From Cornus controversa (lineage: Eukaryota; Streptophyta; Magnoliopsida; Cornales; Cornaceae), in assembly GCA_026545225.1 (NCBI GenBank), contig CM048853.1, forward strand, positions 16,308,755 through 16,372,754: a stretch of DNA of 64,000 bases, written 5' to 3'. Position numbers and translations under genes: made by a program. Shown one piece after another: positions 45,559-58,003 of the stretch (position 1 is the stretch's first letter; the number at the start of each line of letters is the position of its first letter). The notes beneath the pieces are model-generated. The model did no database searches and was not told the origin of the DNA. It was given only the letters and a program-made list of their open reading frames with translations.

Positions 45559-46101
45559 TTGTGTAAATGTACACGACTAGTAATCAAAAATTAAATAATA
45601 CCATGATATATACAACCATGATATATACAACTTTATCTATCAAACAATAAATTTTCCCCCTTTTTCTTGTGAACGAAATTCACAGGCATATTTGGAAAAT
45701 TACTTCTCAGTCAATGAGCCAGAGTTCACCCTTGTATGTGCTTCCTTGTCACAATGCAACTCTAAATGGATCAAACAATTACCAAAATCAAGCAAGTTAC
45801 TTCCATTTTTACATAACCAAAATAAATGGAAAATGATGGAGAGCCCCAATTCTATGTGTCAGCAATCGTATCAATTTTTGCCCATTTATATGGCGTGTTG
45901 TATTTCTATTGGGTCACTCATTCTTTAGTTGTGATCCGTATAACACCAAATACATCAAATCTTGTATCCCGTTTTCGTGTGGTCAGATCATCTCTTTCAC
46001 GCGCGTGAGGTCTCCGCGTCCCGCAATAACATGCTTGCCATTTTGAGGATGAGAACAAAAAAGGCGGCCTGCAGCCTTGGACTTGTACCATTCGCTTCAC
46101 A
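45559..46101. other. Intergenic DNA and probable 3' flank of the WD40 gene
   Basis: Contains a short doublet 'accatgatatatacaa' at ~45600-45630. The last ~100 bp before 46102 would be the 3' UTR of the minus-strand gene. No clear AATAAA signal seen. Confidence 0.45.
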
Positions 46102-47454
46102 TCACATACCTTGCAATTGCTTCGGATGAGGTGCTTCCTCAGAATCAGAAACCCTCCAAACCTTCACAGACCTGTCCAAACTACCACTATACACTATCCA
46201 CCGTCGATCTGCTATGGACGACACGTGGTCATCACGATCTTCCTCCACGGCCAAGCATTTGACGGGTCCACCATGACCCGTCAGCACACACAAGCACGTG
46301 TGGACCCCACTATCCCTGGTCCTCCTCCACACGCATATACTCTTATCCGCTGACCCACTCAACACCAGATTACCAGCCGCGGCCAAACACAGCACCGCCA
46401 GCTTGTGGCCGCGAAGCACCCCACCGTACATCAACTGTTTCCCACATGATTCCCAGAAGTTCACCAGCCCGTCCGATGACCCACAGTACACCGCCCCCCC
46501 ATTCACCGCCAACGCCGTCACTGCGTTGTCTTGGTTGAGTACTACCTGTAGCAGGACGTGACTAGATGATTTCCCTTGTTCTCTTCGCCAGACTTTCACC
46601 GTCCCATCTGCCGATCCGGTGAAGACCAGTCCTCCGAAACCCGCCACCGCCACTGTGTTCACGGCGTCGTCGTGGGCGTTTATGGACTCCAGGCATTTGG
46701 AATCAGAGATTCTCCACACTTTTAGGGTTTTGTCCCAGGAGCCAGTATAGAGAAGCCCTTGTTCCTCGTCTAGGCTCATGCATGACACCGCGTCGAAATG
46801 CTTGATCCATGGAACGTTTCGATGCCGGCGTACTCTGACATAGTTCTTGGGTTTGATGGAGCTCTTGATGAAGTCTCTGATAGTGGGTAAACTACCCACG
46901 CGCTTGTACACCTTCCGGTTTCTCGGAGAAAGTCTCCAAACACGAATCTTGCCGTCCTGATGACCGGTGAATATCTTATCGCCGGACACAACAATGGCTT
47001 TCACCAACCCACTGTTTGATTTGAATCCTGAAAACTCTTTCAAATTCCTCCAAACGCGTATGTTCTTACTGTCCGACCCCGTGTATAAGAACTCACCGGA
47101 GGCGGCTAAGGAATATATATGACCTTCTTCGCGAACAAGCGAACCGATGAGGCCATGTTGAGGAAAGTAGTAGTTATTGCTTGTATCGTCGAAGCGTAGC
47201 ATTGAGGGAGATGATTGAATCCAGGGTGATTTTATATAAGGTGAAGCTGCTTGGTTCCACGGGGACATGAGATAGCTATAAGGAGAGGCATTGCCACTTT
47301 TGGGAGGAGCAAAGTTATTTCGGTTCATATCGTCGGAGGCACTGCTAGTACTAGTGCGGTTTGAGAAATGATTGTTGTCTTCTTGGTCCGTGGAACAATC
47401 GGAAAGCAAGAGGTTTCCGAATTTTTGCCTCCGGAGACTAATTATCTCCTCCAT
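46102..47454 (-). CDS. JINGUBANG-like WD40 repeat protein, intronless
   Basis: 450 aa from ATG 47454 to TGA 46104. I chose this ATG because the frame upstream opens only with a non-ATG codon (47505) and the protein from [13 protein letters not shown] is well formed; an in-frame ATG at 47478 is the alternative (458 aa). Residues 1-105 are Ser/Asn-rich with repeated SPW motifs ([16 protein letters not shown]). Seven WD repeats follow at ~109-136, 146-174, 219-248, 260-290, 307-334, 347-377 and 391-434, ending KIRVWR, TLKVWR, TVKVWR, SVKVWR and similar, so a closed beta-propeller is expected. No introns, no stops. Known: this plant family includes Arabidopsis JINGUBANG, a scaffold that restrains pollen germination; the precise paralogue here cannot be named. 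It acts as a protein-interaction platform, not an enzyme. It is the only intact host gene seen. Confidence 0.93.
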   Translation of the reverse strand: MEEIISLRRQKFGNLLLSDCSTDQEDNNHFSNRTSTSSASDDMNRNNFAPPKSGNASPYSYLMSPWNQAASPYIKSPWIQSSPSMLRFDDTSNNYYFPQHGLIGSLVREEGHIYSLAASGEFLYTGSDSKNIRVWRNLKEFSGFKSNSGLVKAIVVSGDKIFTGHQDGKIRVWRLSPRNRKVYKRVGSLPTIRDFIKSSIKPKNYVRVRRHRNVPWIKHFDAVSCMSLDEEQGLLYTGSWDKTLKVWRISDSKCLESINAHDDAVNTVAVAGFGGLVFTGSADGTVKVWRREQGKSSSHVLLQVVLNQDNAVTALAVNGGAVYCGSSDGLVNFWESCGKQLMYGGVLRGHKLAVLCLAAAGNLVLSGSADKSICVWRRTRDSGVHTCLCVLTGHGGPVKCLAVEEDRDDHVSSIADRRWIVYSGSLDRSVKVWRVSDSEEAPHPKQLQGM

Positions 47455-47617
47455 CTGATCGGGAAGAGATATATACATATATTTATATGTAATATAACCG
47501 GCCAAAAGTAAGACTTGAATTGATTGAGAGGTTTAATAATGAAGGAAGTGAGACAGAGAGGTTTTGAGAGAGTGAGAAAGAAGGAATGGTTAAATTAACA
47601 AGAAATGGGAAGCGAAA

Positions 47618-47664
<47 letters not shown>

Positions 47665-48029
47665 GGAGATGAGATCATATTAGCTGGTGGGCTAGTAGGT
47701 TTAGGAAGGCTGTGAAATGTGGACACCTGTTTGGGGTGATAGATACGTGATCCTTACGAAGAGAAATACATACTTCGTATACGTTGACTAGGAAACCGGG
47801 TGTGCTGGTAATAAAAAGGCCACCTAAATGTGGTGGCAGACACATTCAACATTTTGCAGGAGGTAACGTGTGAAAGGGATAATAGAGCAAAATAAATTTT
47901 TACTTTAAGTTTTCATCGTATTGGAAACGAGAGCTCTTAATCATTGACTTTGACTTCGTCAAGATACACGAGTAGATTCTCTAGCTGAACGAATTTGAAT
48001 GTTTAATTTATTTGGTAGAAAGATAAAGG
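47455..48029 (-). promoter_or_regulatory. 5' UTR and promoter region of the WD40 gene
   Basis: On the minus strand a CT-rich leader (~47515-47600) precedes the start codon, and a long (TA)n tract at 47621-47656 lies where the core promoter should be. Further upstream are W-box-like TTGACT cores: one at 47784-47789 (plus strand) and two adjacent at 47944-47955 (plus strand). WRKY binding is inference from the motif alone. Confidence 0.4.
47621..47656 (+). repeat. (TA)n microsatellite in the WD40 promoter
   Basis: About 18 uninterrupted TA units, ~170 bp upstream of the start codon; likely length-polymorphic. Confidence 0.95.
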
Positions 48030-49327
48030 TTGGTTTGATAATCGTTTATGTTTATGTTTATGTTTATGTTTATGTTTATGTTTAGTGTTTATTGTTTAAA
48101 AAAATAAATTTTTATGATAAATATGTTTGATAATTTTTATTTTGTTTATAAATTCTCAAAATGCTTTTAAAACAACATTGTTTTTAAATTTTCAAATCTT
48201 AAACACCAAAATGATGTTTATTGTTTATGTTTATTAAAAAAAAACTTTTTTTCTTTTTTATCTAAAATGGTGATTATATTATTTTAATTAAAAATTAAAA
48301 CTAAAAGTGAGAAAATGAAAAGAAAAAAAAATTATAAAAGGTTATTGTTTGATACAACGATAAAAATATTAGAATTATCAAGTGTGGATAGAATTAAAGA
48401 GATAGTTACTTAGGGACACCCATGCTAAAAAACAAACCTTATTTGATGAAAAAAAATAAAAAAATCTCAACCATCTCCTTATCAAAGAAACAAGAATGGT
48501 ATTTTGTACCCATATCATTCATTCGTTTTCAGTGTTGAAAGAAAAATATAAATCAAAAAAATGAAAAAGAAAGTAGTAGCATAAGAAGTTCAAGAGAAAG
48601 ATTATGCCCTCCAAATACCTCTTCTCAATCCATACAAATTGGACCGAATCGAATCGTTCATTACTGTTTTGGTTCCAACTCTAAATTTTAGGAACCGTTC
48701 ACTATAATTCTGGTTCCAAGCCTTGGAACAGGAATTGTAACCGTTGAATATATATATAATAATATATTGTTATGTAAAAAATTTTAAACAATGAAGTTAT
48801 TATAACTATTATAAGGTTAAATACAACTCCTATAATAATCGAATTGAACCGAACTCATTTATTCCGGTTTCAAAATTAAAGAACCGTTGGGAACGGTTGT
48901 AGTTCAGGTTCTCCCAATAACTGAAAAGAACCGAATCGTGTGCATCCCCCTACTTGTTAGGGTCTTTTGGAATATGAGTTATTCTAGTTTTACTGTATCA
49001 TTTGCAGTATGTAGATATATATGTGACCCAATATTATTTATTTCTTTTTTATGCATATGTTTTGCTATGTTATTGTTATATAGATTTGTTGTATCATAAA
49101 CTTGACTTTTTATGCAATTTATTATGTTGATTTTATTTATAAAAAAAAAAAACAGTTTAAGGTTAACAAACATGTTTTTCTGTTTATGATTTTTAAAATA
49201 AGCTAAGCGTTTTTTCGTTATCAAATAACACTCATGTTTATAGATAAACAAAAGCGTAACATAAACACTGTTTATATAAACACTTAAACAATAAACACTA
49301 AACATAAACGGTTACCAAACAAGCCCA
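48030..49327. mobile_element. TIR DNA element, hAT-like, non-coding, probably composite
   Basis: Inverted ends: left GGTTTGATAATCGTTTATGTTTA and, on the minus strand at the right, TGTTTGGTAACCGTTTATG, both followed by 'TTTAGTGTTTATTGTTTAA'. The left end has six TTTATG repeats (~48045-48085). No clear TSD found. An inner segment (~48640-48950) with repeated GAACCG/CGGTTC phrases looks like a second, nested hAT-type remnant. No ORF of interest. Confidence 0.6.
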
Positions 49328-50730
49328 AAGTTAAAAAGAGACATTGATTTGTGTTCTAATTAGTTATATATAAATAAGTTTTTTCAGTTCTTTAATTACT
49401 TTTATTCATACAATTATTTAAGTATTGATTTATACTTATTTTTTAAATAAAAATTAACTTCAATTTGTTTAGGAACACATTTTTTTTATTTCTTTCCAAA
49501 TTGGTGCAACTATTTTTCGCTGACTTTAAAGTTTAGCCTTTCATCCAATTGAAGTTGCTTTAAGGTGTGGGTTCAAGCAAAACTTTCGAAGTTACCAGGC
49601 TATATAGATGAATAATGATATGCAGTCCGATCATTTTGGCTAACTTATAGTTCGAGTCCTACATGGCTATGCCATATCATTTCTTTTTCGTTGATATTTT
49701 CTTTGCGCGCTAAATGCTGAAAGACATCTCTTTGATTTTTTGTATTCCCTGATTTCCCCTCTCTTTGTCTTCGTTTCTTCCTCTCTGTCTCTATCTTCGT
49801 CTGGTTCATTGGTTCTTTCTCTCCTCTCTCTATCCGATTATGGCTCTGTCTCTTTTCATCGATCTTCCTCGTTCTCTACTCTTCGATTATGACGATAACA
49901 AAGGAGAGGTTGTTCAATCAACCGATGATGCCCTTGGTTTTCTACGCCCTTGTTTAATGACATATATCTAGTATGAATGTTTTTTGCGATTCTGTAAGTT
50001 CGACTTACTTGAAGTTGGTTTGATCAGTCTCTTGAAAGGTTTAGATCTATCAGGCAATTAAATAAAATCCCCCCTTGTTTGAGTGGGTTGTCTTGAATTT
50101 AAACTCTCAAAATGACAAACTAGATTATCAGGTCACAACATGCCATTGAGTCAAGGTTGATCGATGTAATGTTTTATACCAAATTTTAGTTTTACGGATT
50201 ATTTATTCTATTTCAGTTGGGTTTACTACTGGCTTACAACAACGACGTAATGCAAGGAATTAGTAGTCCACATTTTTGGACTTGTTTTGTTGGAATTGAT
50301 AACCAGAAATAAGGCCTTAAATCCATCATTCGAGGAGGAAGGAGACATTGTGGGGGTAGGTTAGGTCTATTTAGAGGAAAATGGAAGAAATTGGGAGGAT
50401 CGTTGATCCAACACTTTTGGAGGAATTTATATATTCAAGTGTCCTAGAACAAGTTATTGATTGTGCTTTTTGTGGCTTTTAGATTTGCAGAAAGGGAGGC
50501 AAGCAAAAGACTGTCAATGAGAAAGGTGGTCAAGCAATTATAGATCCAAATGCTACTGTATAAAATATGCAAATGTAGCTAGCTTTTACTGTCTTTTAGT
50601 AGTAACTTTCAATATCTCCCACTGCTAATCCCCTCGTAAAATCTGTAGTGAAGCGGTTAGTAGAATTCTTGTAAATGCCCCTAAATATGGTAGTCTAGTT
50701 GTTTATTCCTCATATTGTAGATTATGGTAG
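49328..50730. other. Unassigned DNA with a short exon-like ORF
   Basis: 49765-49971 gives a 68-aa frame with an internal ATG at 49840 (MALSLFIDLPRSLLFDYDD) after a CT-rich stretch that could be a 5' UTR. I do not recognise it and see no continuation. 50250-50580 may be a gene fragment ('gaggaggaaggagacattgtggg') but has no readable domain. Confidence 0.3.
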
Positions 50731-51216
50731 TGTTGACACCTAAAAGTGGCATGACACGTGGTTGTCACTTTGGTATTGATATGGATAAGAAATCAGCATA
50801 TATATGGAAAGAAAAATAGATTAACCAAGAGATATTAGTGGAATTTGACTCTATCAAGAATCCATAAAAAGGATGACTTTGAAGGCTGATAGGAATAAAA
50901 TCATGGATGTTTTGGACTCTTAAAGCTTCATCGTTGACTTTTGATACGTGGACTTTATTTATATATATATATATATAATCAATTTACGTTGAAGATGGAT
51001 TCTTACAAGGGTATGCTATATTATTGGGAATGTACTTACTAAATCCTAGACTCTATAAAGGCTGACAATTGCGAACAATAGGTTGTTACGTGAAGGCTGA
51101 CTGTGCGAATAAGAGTTTATTAAAAACGTGACTCTAAAAGTTGAGTAAGAGAAAATTTGAGATTGTATGGGCTCTTGAAAGTTACCCATATGACTTAGCT
51201 TGCATAAGAACGATGT

Positions 51217-51254
<38 letters not shown>

Positions 51255-52056
51255 TGCTTCGTACCAGCCTGAATTAAAGGATTTGATCCACTTTGAACTC
51301 TAGCTGAGTTTTATGCAAAACAGAAGACTGGAAAAACCTTGGACTCTATATAGGTGAAGGTTGATGACTGCGACAAAAGGAAAGCTGCGAACAATAGGCT
51401 GATTAAGTCTAAATATTGGTGGACCTTTTATGGATAAGGACTCTTGTAATCAAGTTACCACTGCTGTGAAGTTGGTTATACCGAATATACGTATAAACAT
51501 AATCTGTGTATATGTATGGATTTATCATTATTATCTTGTAATTTAGGGTTATAGTCAGTGATGTAATTTTTTGCTATAAATAAATGAAAAGAACTCTGTA
51601 TTAAGAGTTTCAACAACCACAATCAAACAGTTGCATGACGTGCAATCTATCTCTCTTCCTCAATATTCTCCAAAATATTGGTCCGACTCTCACTCAATTT
51701 ACATCTCCCTCAGTTTTCTTGCTCTCGACCTCCTCTGATCAGTCCATCTGTCTATTTCTCCCTTAATTTTTACCTCCCTCCTTGCTATCTCCCTCTTTCT
51801 ACCTCTCTCATTGTTACGATTCAGTCTCACAGTTCTTTACGCACAGTTAAAAGTCCTCTTGATTGAGGCAAGAAAAGAACTTAATAGGGAGCTTCGTATT
51901 CTCTCTCCATAGCCAATCGCCTGATCCAATACGACCTCCAAAGGAGGTACTTGTGTTCGACCAACTATTTACATCGAGCTGATATCACGGCTCTAGCACG
52001 CCCTCAAACACTGATAGTTAATTGGCTTGCATAGGCTGACTAATTAAGACCGAACA
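50731..52056 (+). repeat. 5' LTR of the Tat-type element
   Basis: 1326 bp, TGTTGACACCTAAAAG to AAGACCGAACA. Contains (TA)n tracts at ~50948-50972 and 51222-51251 and the phrase 'ctataaataaatgaaaagaactctg' (~51572) as a TATA-like region. Ends fixed by the PBS and family resemblance, not by a second LTR. Confidence 0.75.
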
Positions 52057-52060
52057 TATT

Positions 52061-52080
52061 TTGGCACGCCTGGTGGGATT
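52061..52080 (+). other. Primer binding site of the Tat-type element
   Basis: TTGGCACGCCTGGTGGGATT, 4 nt after the LTR. This resembles PBSs common in plant Tat/Ogre-type elements; I do not assign the tRNA. Confidence 0.7.
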
Positions 52081-52104
52081 GGGAAGTGCTAAAAAATTGA
52101 GAAT

Positions 52105-52296
52105 ATGCCACCTAAGCTAAGATCCACACGGAACTTAGCCCCTGGTGATGATGAGCAAGAGGAAGAAATTTCTTCGCCTGTTGGAGGCTCCACAGCCTGT
52201 CCAGTAGATTTGTCAGTCCTAATAGATGTTGTACATGAAATGCGCGTCCAAATCGGTGAGCTTCAGACCAGCTTGGTCAAATGGACGGGAGGATAA
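52105..52296 (+). pseudogene. N-terminal fragment of a Tat-type gag
   Basis: 63 codons from ATG 52105, 25 nt after the PBS: MPPKLRSTRNLAPGDDEQEE, then VLIDVVHEMRVQIGELQTSL, a short helix typical of gag N-termini. It stops before any core gag domain. Downstream DNA to 52804 has gag-like codon phrases but repeated stops, and 54480-54578 gives a Gln/Pro-rich stretch consistent with a gag C-terminal linker. Assignment rests on position and composition. Confidence 0.5.
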
Positions 52297-52804
52297 TCCA
52301 GTGGAACGCTACTTAAGATCATCTTGAAGAGATTTATACTTCAGTAAAATAATCATCCATTCAGAACAGGCTGATCAGTCTAAGCTCTAGTACGCAAGAT
52401 TCGACTTATTAGCCGAATACTCAATAGGCTGACCAGAAACAGAAAGGTCCAATACTACATTCGCCTCAGCTGTCTGCACACGTCATTTTGCCAAAGAGCA
52501 GCTTTCAACCAGTTGAACTGGAAAATTAGCCACTGATTGAGGCTATGAATAGACTGTTGCAGGATCATTCGAATCCACGGCAACAGCTAGTTCCTCTTAA
52601 TGACCCCTCAGGTTTAATCGATCTGGGGGCCAATAGTAATATAGGAAAAAGCTCAGATCTACCGATTGCACCAGCATTCGGGGGGCAATAATCAACCACC
52701 AAGGTGGTATGATTATGATTAGCTAAGTCAATCAGGAAACCTTCCAAAAAACTTGTCAGTGATTTGGTCAGAAGTTCAGCCACAACCGAATACTTCTATA
52801 TACT

Positions 52805-54210
52805 TGATAAGTAATGAATATTGCATATTCAATGCCCTTAAAATTATATGAATTAGTGTCTTAGTAATATTTATTTCATGTTTTTATTAATAATTTTAAT
52901 CTTTTTAGGATTTCAGGTGGTTAAGGATAATTCTAATTAATAATGGTGCAATTGGGCTACAGATGGTGTTAGGCCTATTCACATTGAAGATTGGGCCAAT
53001 TCAGGCCTAAAAAGTCTTGGACCCGTTTTGGTATTCAGACCATATCTCCGTACACGATTGTCAAAACGACTCAAAATTCGCACGGGTTGAAGGAAATTCA
53101 ATTCTGCACAATTTCATATTTCACAAAAATTTCCTAAAACGGACGTTTTCATCAACTTTCTGCCCTATTTGCGCAGCTGCCACTTTTTGGGTGCAAATGC
53201 CACTTTGTGAGGAGCAAGTGCCATTTTCTTATGCGCACTTGCCACTTTGGGAAGGCCAGGTGTCCCATTGGTTTATTTTCGCAAAGTAAAAATGAAGAAA
53301 CGAAGAAAACTAGGGTATTCTGGAGGGGGGAAGCAGAGAGAGATATACAGAGGCGATTCGTGACGATACGGGCAAGACGACGGCGACTTCATCATCGTTC
53401 AAGCCTGGACCTTCGATCATGAGTGGCTAAACACCATTCCGGGGAAGTGATGTAACCCTAACCTGTCTTTCAATGTATTAGCTTGTATATTAATTTGGGA
53501 ATTATTTATTTTGTGCATTGATTGTATAACCAAGACATAAATAACAGCTGTGCTGTTAGTTTTAATTTGAATGGATTATTTCATTGCATATTTACTTTTG
53601 TTCTTGTAGAATGAATGCATGTTTGCAGTGATTAGGGTTTAGCTCTTTTCAACTTCTGTGATTTTGTTAAGACAGGTTATACAATAATTTTCATAGATCA
53701 TTCAATTTAGAGTTTTTATAATTCGTACTAAGCGAAGATGGGTTATCATATCATTAGTTAGTCAGATGTATAGGCCATGCTTAGCGAAGACGAGTTATGC
53801 TTAATTGTATGTTGAATGAATCCTCTTGATAGAACTGAATTTGGCTTGTAGCCATTCTTTTCTGAATGCATAGATTAAACGTCCCAAATTAGTACAACTT
53901 TCATTGTCAGAAGGTTAGTGGTGAAGTCAATTCCCAGGACCCTCTATCTCCAGTATCCATCATTTATTTATGTTATTTAATTTCATCAACTTAATTTAAA
54001 AACAAAACAAATTCTCTTTCAATTAAATTAGACAAGATCTTGATAGCTTAACAACACAACCAATGCAGTCTTTGTGGGTTCGACCCCTACACACCACTTT
54101 ATTAATTTTAGTAGAGTATTTGTAGGATTTTATAAATTCCTTTTTTGTCGAGGTGTAAAACAACGACGACATTATTCCATATTATTTTATCTCGTTTTGC
54201 ACTTCGAACA
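52805..54210 (+). repeat. Solo LTR related to the left-edge element
   Basis: 1406 bp, TGATAAGTAATG to GCACTTCGAACA, matching the LTR at 1029-2701 at both ends and in long inner blocks. Flanks ATACT (52800-52804) and ATACC (54211-54215) give a TSD with one mismatch. No PBS follows. It is ~270 bp shorter than its relative, partly because the 152-bp duplication is single here. Confidence 0.88.
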
Positions 54211-54578
54211 ATACCAACAACTATCACTGGTGTTACATTAGCCGCTAATAGAAAATCAACTACATCCAACCATTTTAACGAACCAGTAGCCATCTACAGT
54301 GCGACAGCCACCAAAGCAGCCATTGTATTGGCCATGTGTTTATCCACTAACTCCACATGGAGCCACATGATTTCTTCCTTCTAAAAACCTCTAGATCCAA
54401 GGGGAAACCATGTTTGGTGGAGACACCTAAATCCATCATTTGTTGTAAATTATTAGCCTGTGATATGTGAAGGGTGGCCGATGGGCAATCAGCCATATGG
54501 TTCACCTACTTATAGTTAGCCACCAGTAGCTAATCATTTGCCAATGTCACATCAACCTCAAGGTTTAGCCACCAGTGG

Positions 54579-57500
54579 TGTAGAGACCTGAACCAAATTT
54601 GACCAGTTTTTAAAAAAATTCATCATTTTCACTATGAATGAGTTTTGAATGATGTTTTGAGTGTTTCAAGAGTGAAAAACATATTTCAAAATATGTTATG
54701 AGTTTTTGGAAGTTTTCGAAAGGTTTGGAGAAGTTTAACTTTTTGGTCAAATAGGGACCCAGGATGAAGTCTAGTGGGCTCAAAAATCTGAAATTTTTTT
54801 AGAAAATAATTATTTTTGAGATTAGACATAACGAAATGTTTAATGAGTTAAGGAAGTGATTTTGAGGCTGTAGAAGTTTTTGAAATAAAAAACTGAGCCC
54901 GGGAAGGTACGTTAAGTGACTCGAGGGCGTTTTGGTATTTGGCGCCCCAAATTTTATAAATATCTAGGGCATAGATATTTCAGCCATTTTTCATGACTCT
55001 TTCTCTCTCTAAATCTCTCCCACTCCATCCCTCCACCTTCTCTCTACATTTCGGGTGCATTCAGCTTGGATTTGTGATTCGCTGAAAAAGGAAAGTGTGT
55101 AGGGGACGGCTATAGCTTCAGTTTGAACCAAATAAACTCGTGTTTCGGCAAGGTGGAACCCGCTGAAAATTTTGAGAAGTGCTTGGAAGGCCTTCAATCT
55201 TGAGGTAGGGGTGTCTTCTCCTTCCTTTTATTGATTCTCTAAGATTTTTGTGGTATATGGATGTGCTAGTAGGAGTTAAAGGGATAAAATGTCATGTATT
55301 AATTTTCTCTTGTATATATATGCATGTTTAGAGTGTTCTTCATGTGATGCATATGATGTATGTGAAGCATGTTAGTCTATGTATGTCAGATGTGAGTTTT
55401 GTGCCACCTATGTGTGTAATACATAATGTATGTGACTTGTATGAATGTTATTCCTAAATGAATATGTACTTGACATGCTATTTATAACTTAATGATGTTT
55501 TCACATCCTATAGTTATTGGTTGAGAAGCATGAGGTCCATTAGGCTTACCTTGAACCATGACTTGAATTATGTGAGCTTGAATGCCATATGTTAAAAAAT
55601 GCATCAAATGAGTGATTTTTATATGTTAATGCATTTGGTGATTGTTGTGGATGAAAATGCATGCAATATTATGCGTATGTTGTGATTGCTTAGCATAGGT
55701 TGCTCTTGGTGGAAAGTGGAATAGTTGTTGGGAATAGGTAGAGTATTAAGGAAGTTGGGTTATGAGAAATGATGCACACGGAAGGTGTGATGAGCTAATA
55801 TTTCCAATTAGTGGAAAATGGATTCCTTTCCTTCAATTGGCAGATTTCAATTGAAGAAGAACCATAGTGATAATCTTGAGGTTGACGGGTGTCAACAAGT
55901 GATAATCTTGATGGTTGTGAAAATCTTAGGTTATGAGGTTAAAAGAATTTCGGTTATGAAATTTAAAAAAATTATGGAGTTGAATACTTGGGGCTAGATT
56001 GAGTTTGGTTCATGAATTGTGAATTCATGTTGAGATTGTGGTTTGTGAAATTGAAAGGTATATTGTGTTGTTTCATGTTCATGAATGGTTGAGTGATTAC
56101 TTTCTATTTGTTATGTTGTTACCTTGATGATAACATGAGAGTTTGAGCATGCCATATAGCATAGGGATGACATGATGCATATCATATAGGTTGGCGTCGA
56201 GTTGATTCTTAGGTGGGTTTGGTCATCTCTACTGAGCCACCGTGGTGCTCACCCCGCTCCCCCTAACATTTTTCAGGTTATGCGTCAAGGACGGATGAAA
56301 GGGATTTCATAGTCACTTGTGGAGGTTTGGAATTTAATTGTAGCATGATGGTCATTGGATAAATTTTGAAGGTTTATGTTTAAACAATGTAGTGGTAGCT
56401 ATCCATGCCGGCTTGTGGCATGTGGACTAGATGAAAAGCATTGTATTTATGTTTTAAGTATGTTGGTATGTTTTAGTTCATATGTAATGACTATATATAT
56501 TGATTACATATGACTTTTGGTTTATGAATGGAAGGATGTGGTTTGGACTCGCATTTGATGTTATCTTGTGGGAATGGAATGAATGATAAACCTTTTTAAG
56601 TTCTTATGTATGATATTGAGATAATGGATGTTGGAGAGTAGATTTGTGCATTCTTACCATGCTATGAGCATTATAGATCAATTAAGGTTGTTTTGATTTC
56701 AAGAATAAAGTAGCTTTGAAGCAAACTTGAGGGGTTCATGGATTTTGATCCTTTGAGGCCCAAATTCATTGATTTTGTGTAGTTTTGATCATGTTTTAAG
56801 TTTGAGTATGGTTTGGTATGGTGGTGTTGTGCGTTGGGCTTGAAAAATCAAGTTTTGAGGCATTTTTAGACTTTCGGTCGAGTGCCCTCTGCATCGGTCG
56901 ACCAAAAGTGGGAGATCCAGAGAGTTGGAACTGCTGGAAACCAGTTTCAAGTGACTGAAATGGGTTTTAGTCGACTGAAAGTGCAGTTTCAGTCGACCGA
57001 AACTACCCATCAGTCGACTGAAAGGATCCTGGAGCTACCCGGGTGTTCCTACCTGACTTCGCAACTTTGAAGGGGCATAACTTCTTCGTTGAAATCCGAT
57101 TTGAGTGATTCTTTTCTTGAAATTGAGTATTTTTTTATTCTCTATCCAATAGTATTGGTTTCAAATTTTGATTACATTAACATAGGGTCGTATGTCAGAA
57201 AAACTGAAAGCTACCCCTAGTTAGCTATGCAAGTGAGGCTAGGTTTAGGCCCGTAGCAGTTGGTTGAGGTTGGGATATGTATATCCCTATGTAAGGATAA
57301 ATTTATGCTTCTGCATTTTTATGGAATTGTTGTGAGGTGATGATGTGATAACACCGTTCACCCTCGGATTCTGGGGGAACTGAAAATTGGGGCATGATAA
57401 CTTGGTATCAGAGTGTGATATCAAAGGGTGATTATGGTTAGGGTATGGATGATAAGCATGAGTCACCCTCAATTTTTAGAGAATGGAAATTGGGGTGTGA

Positions 57501-58003
57501 AACTACCCATCAGTCAACCGAAGGGATCCTAGAGCTGCCTCGATGTTCCTGCTTGACTTCTCAACTTTGAAGGGGCATAACTTCTTCGTTTTAAATCTGA
57601 TTTGAGTGATTATTTTTTTGAAATTGAGTATATTTTTATTCTCTATCCAATGGTATAGGTTTCAGATTTATATTCCATTCATACAGGGTCATATGTCCAA
57701 AAAACTGCAAGCTACCCCTAGTTGGTTATGCAAGTAAGGCATGGTTTAGGCTTGTAGCAGTTGGTTAAGGTTGGGATATGTATATCCATGTGGAAGGATA
57801 AATTTAAGCTTCTAAATTTGTATGGAATTTTTGTGAGGTGATGATGTGATAACACCATTCACCCTCAGATTCTGGGGGAACCAAAAATTGGGGCGTGACA
57901 ACTTGGTATCAGAGCGTGATATCAAAGGGTGATTGTGGTTAGGGTATGGATGATAATCATGAGTCACCCTTGGTTTTTGGATAACGAAAATTAGGGTATG
58001 ACA
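54579..58003 (+). mobile_element. Tekay-C: LTR plus PBS, no coding region, TSD AGTGG
   Basis: Perfect 5-bp TSD AGTGG at 54574-54578 and 58004-58008. The interior is one LTR (54579-57399), an iMet-type PBS (57403-57413), ~90 bp of leader, then a repeat of the last 500 bp including a second PBS (57904-57916) and a terminal LTR-end-like sequence GGGTATGACA. There is no gag or pol. A TATA box (TTATAAATA, ~54955-54963) is followed by a CT-rich leader. The dyad cluster is at 56871-57025. Confidence 0.88.
57001..58003 (+). repeat. ~500-bp tandem duplication inside Tekay-C
   Basis: Copies 57001-57500 and 57501-58003 both begin AACTACCCATCAGTC and both contain the LTR 3' end, the PBS TTGGTATCAGAG and the leader. 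They differ at roughly one base in ten by eye, so the duplication is old. Confidence 0.9.

Noticed and set aside
46111..46561. Plus-strand ORFs opposite the WD40 gene
   Set aside because: Shadows of the GC-rich WD40 coding strand.
48045..48085. Telomere-like repeat
   Set aside because: The unit is TTTATG, not TTTAGGG, with only six copies at a transposon end.
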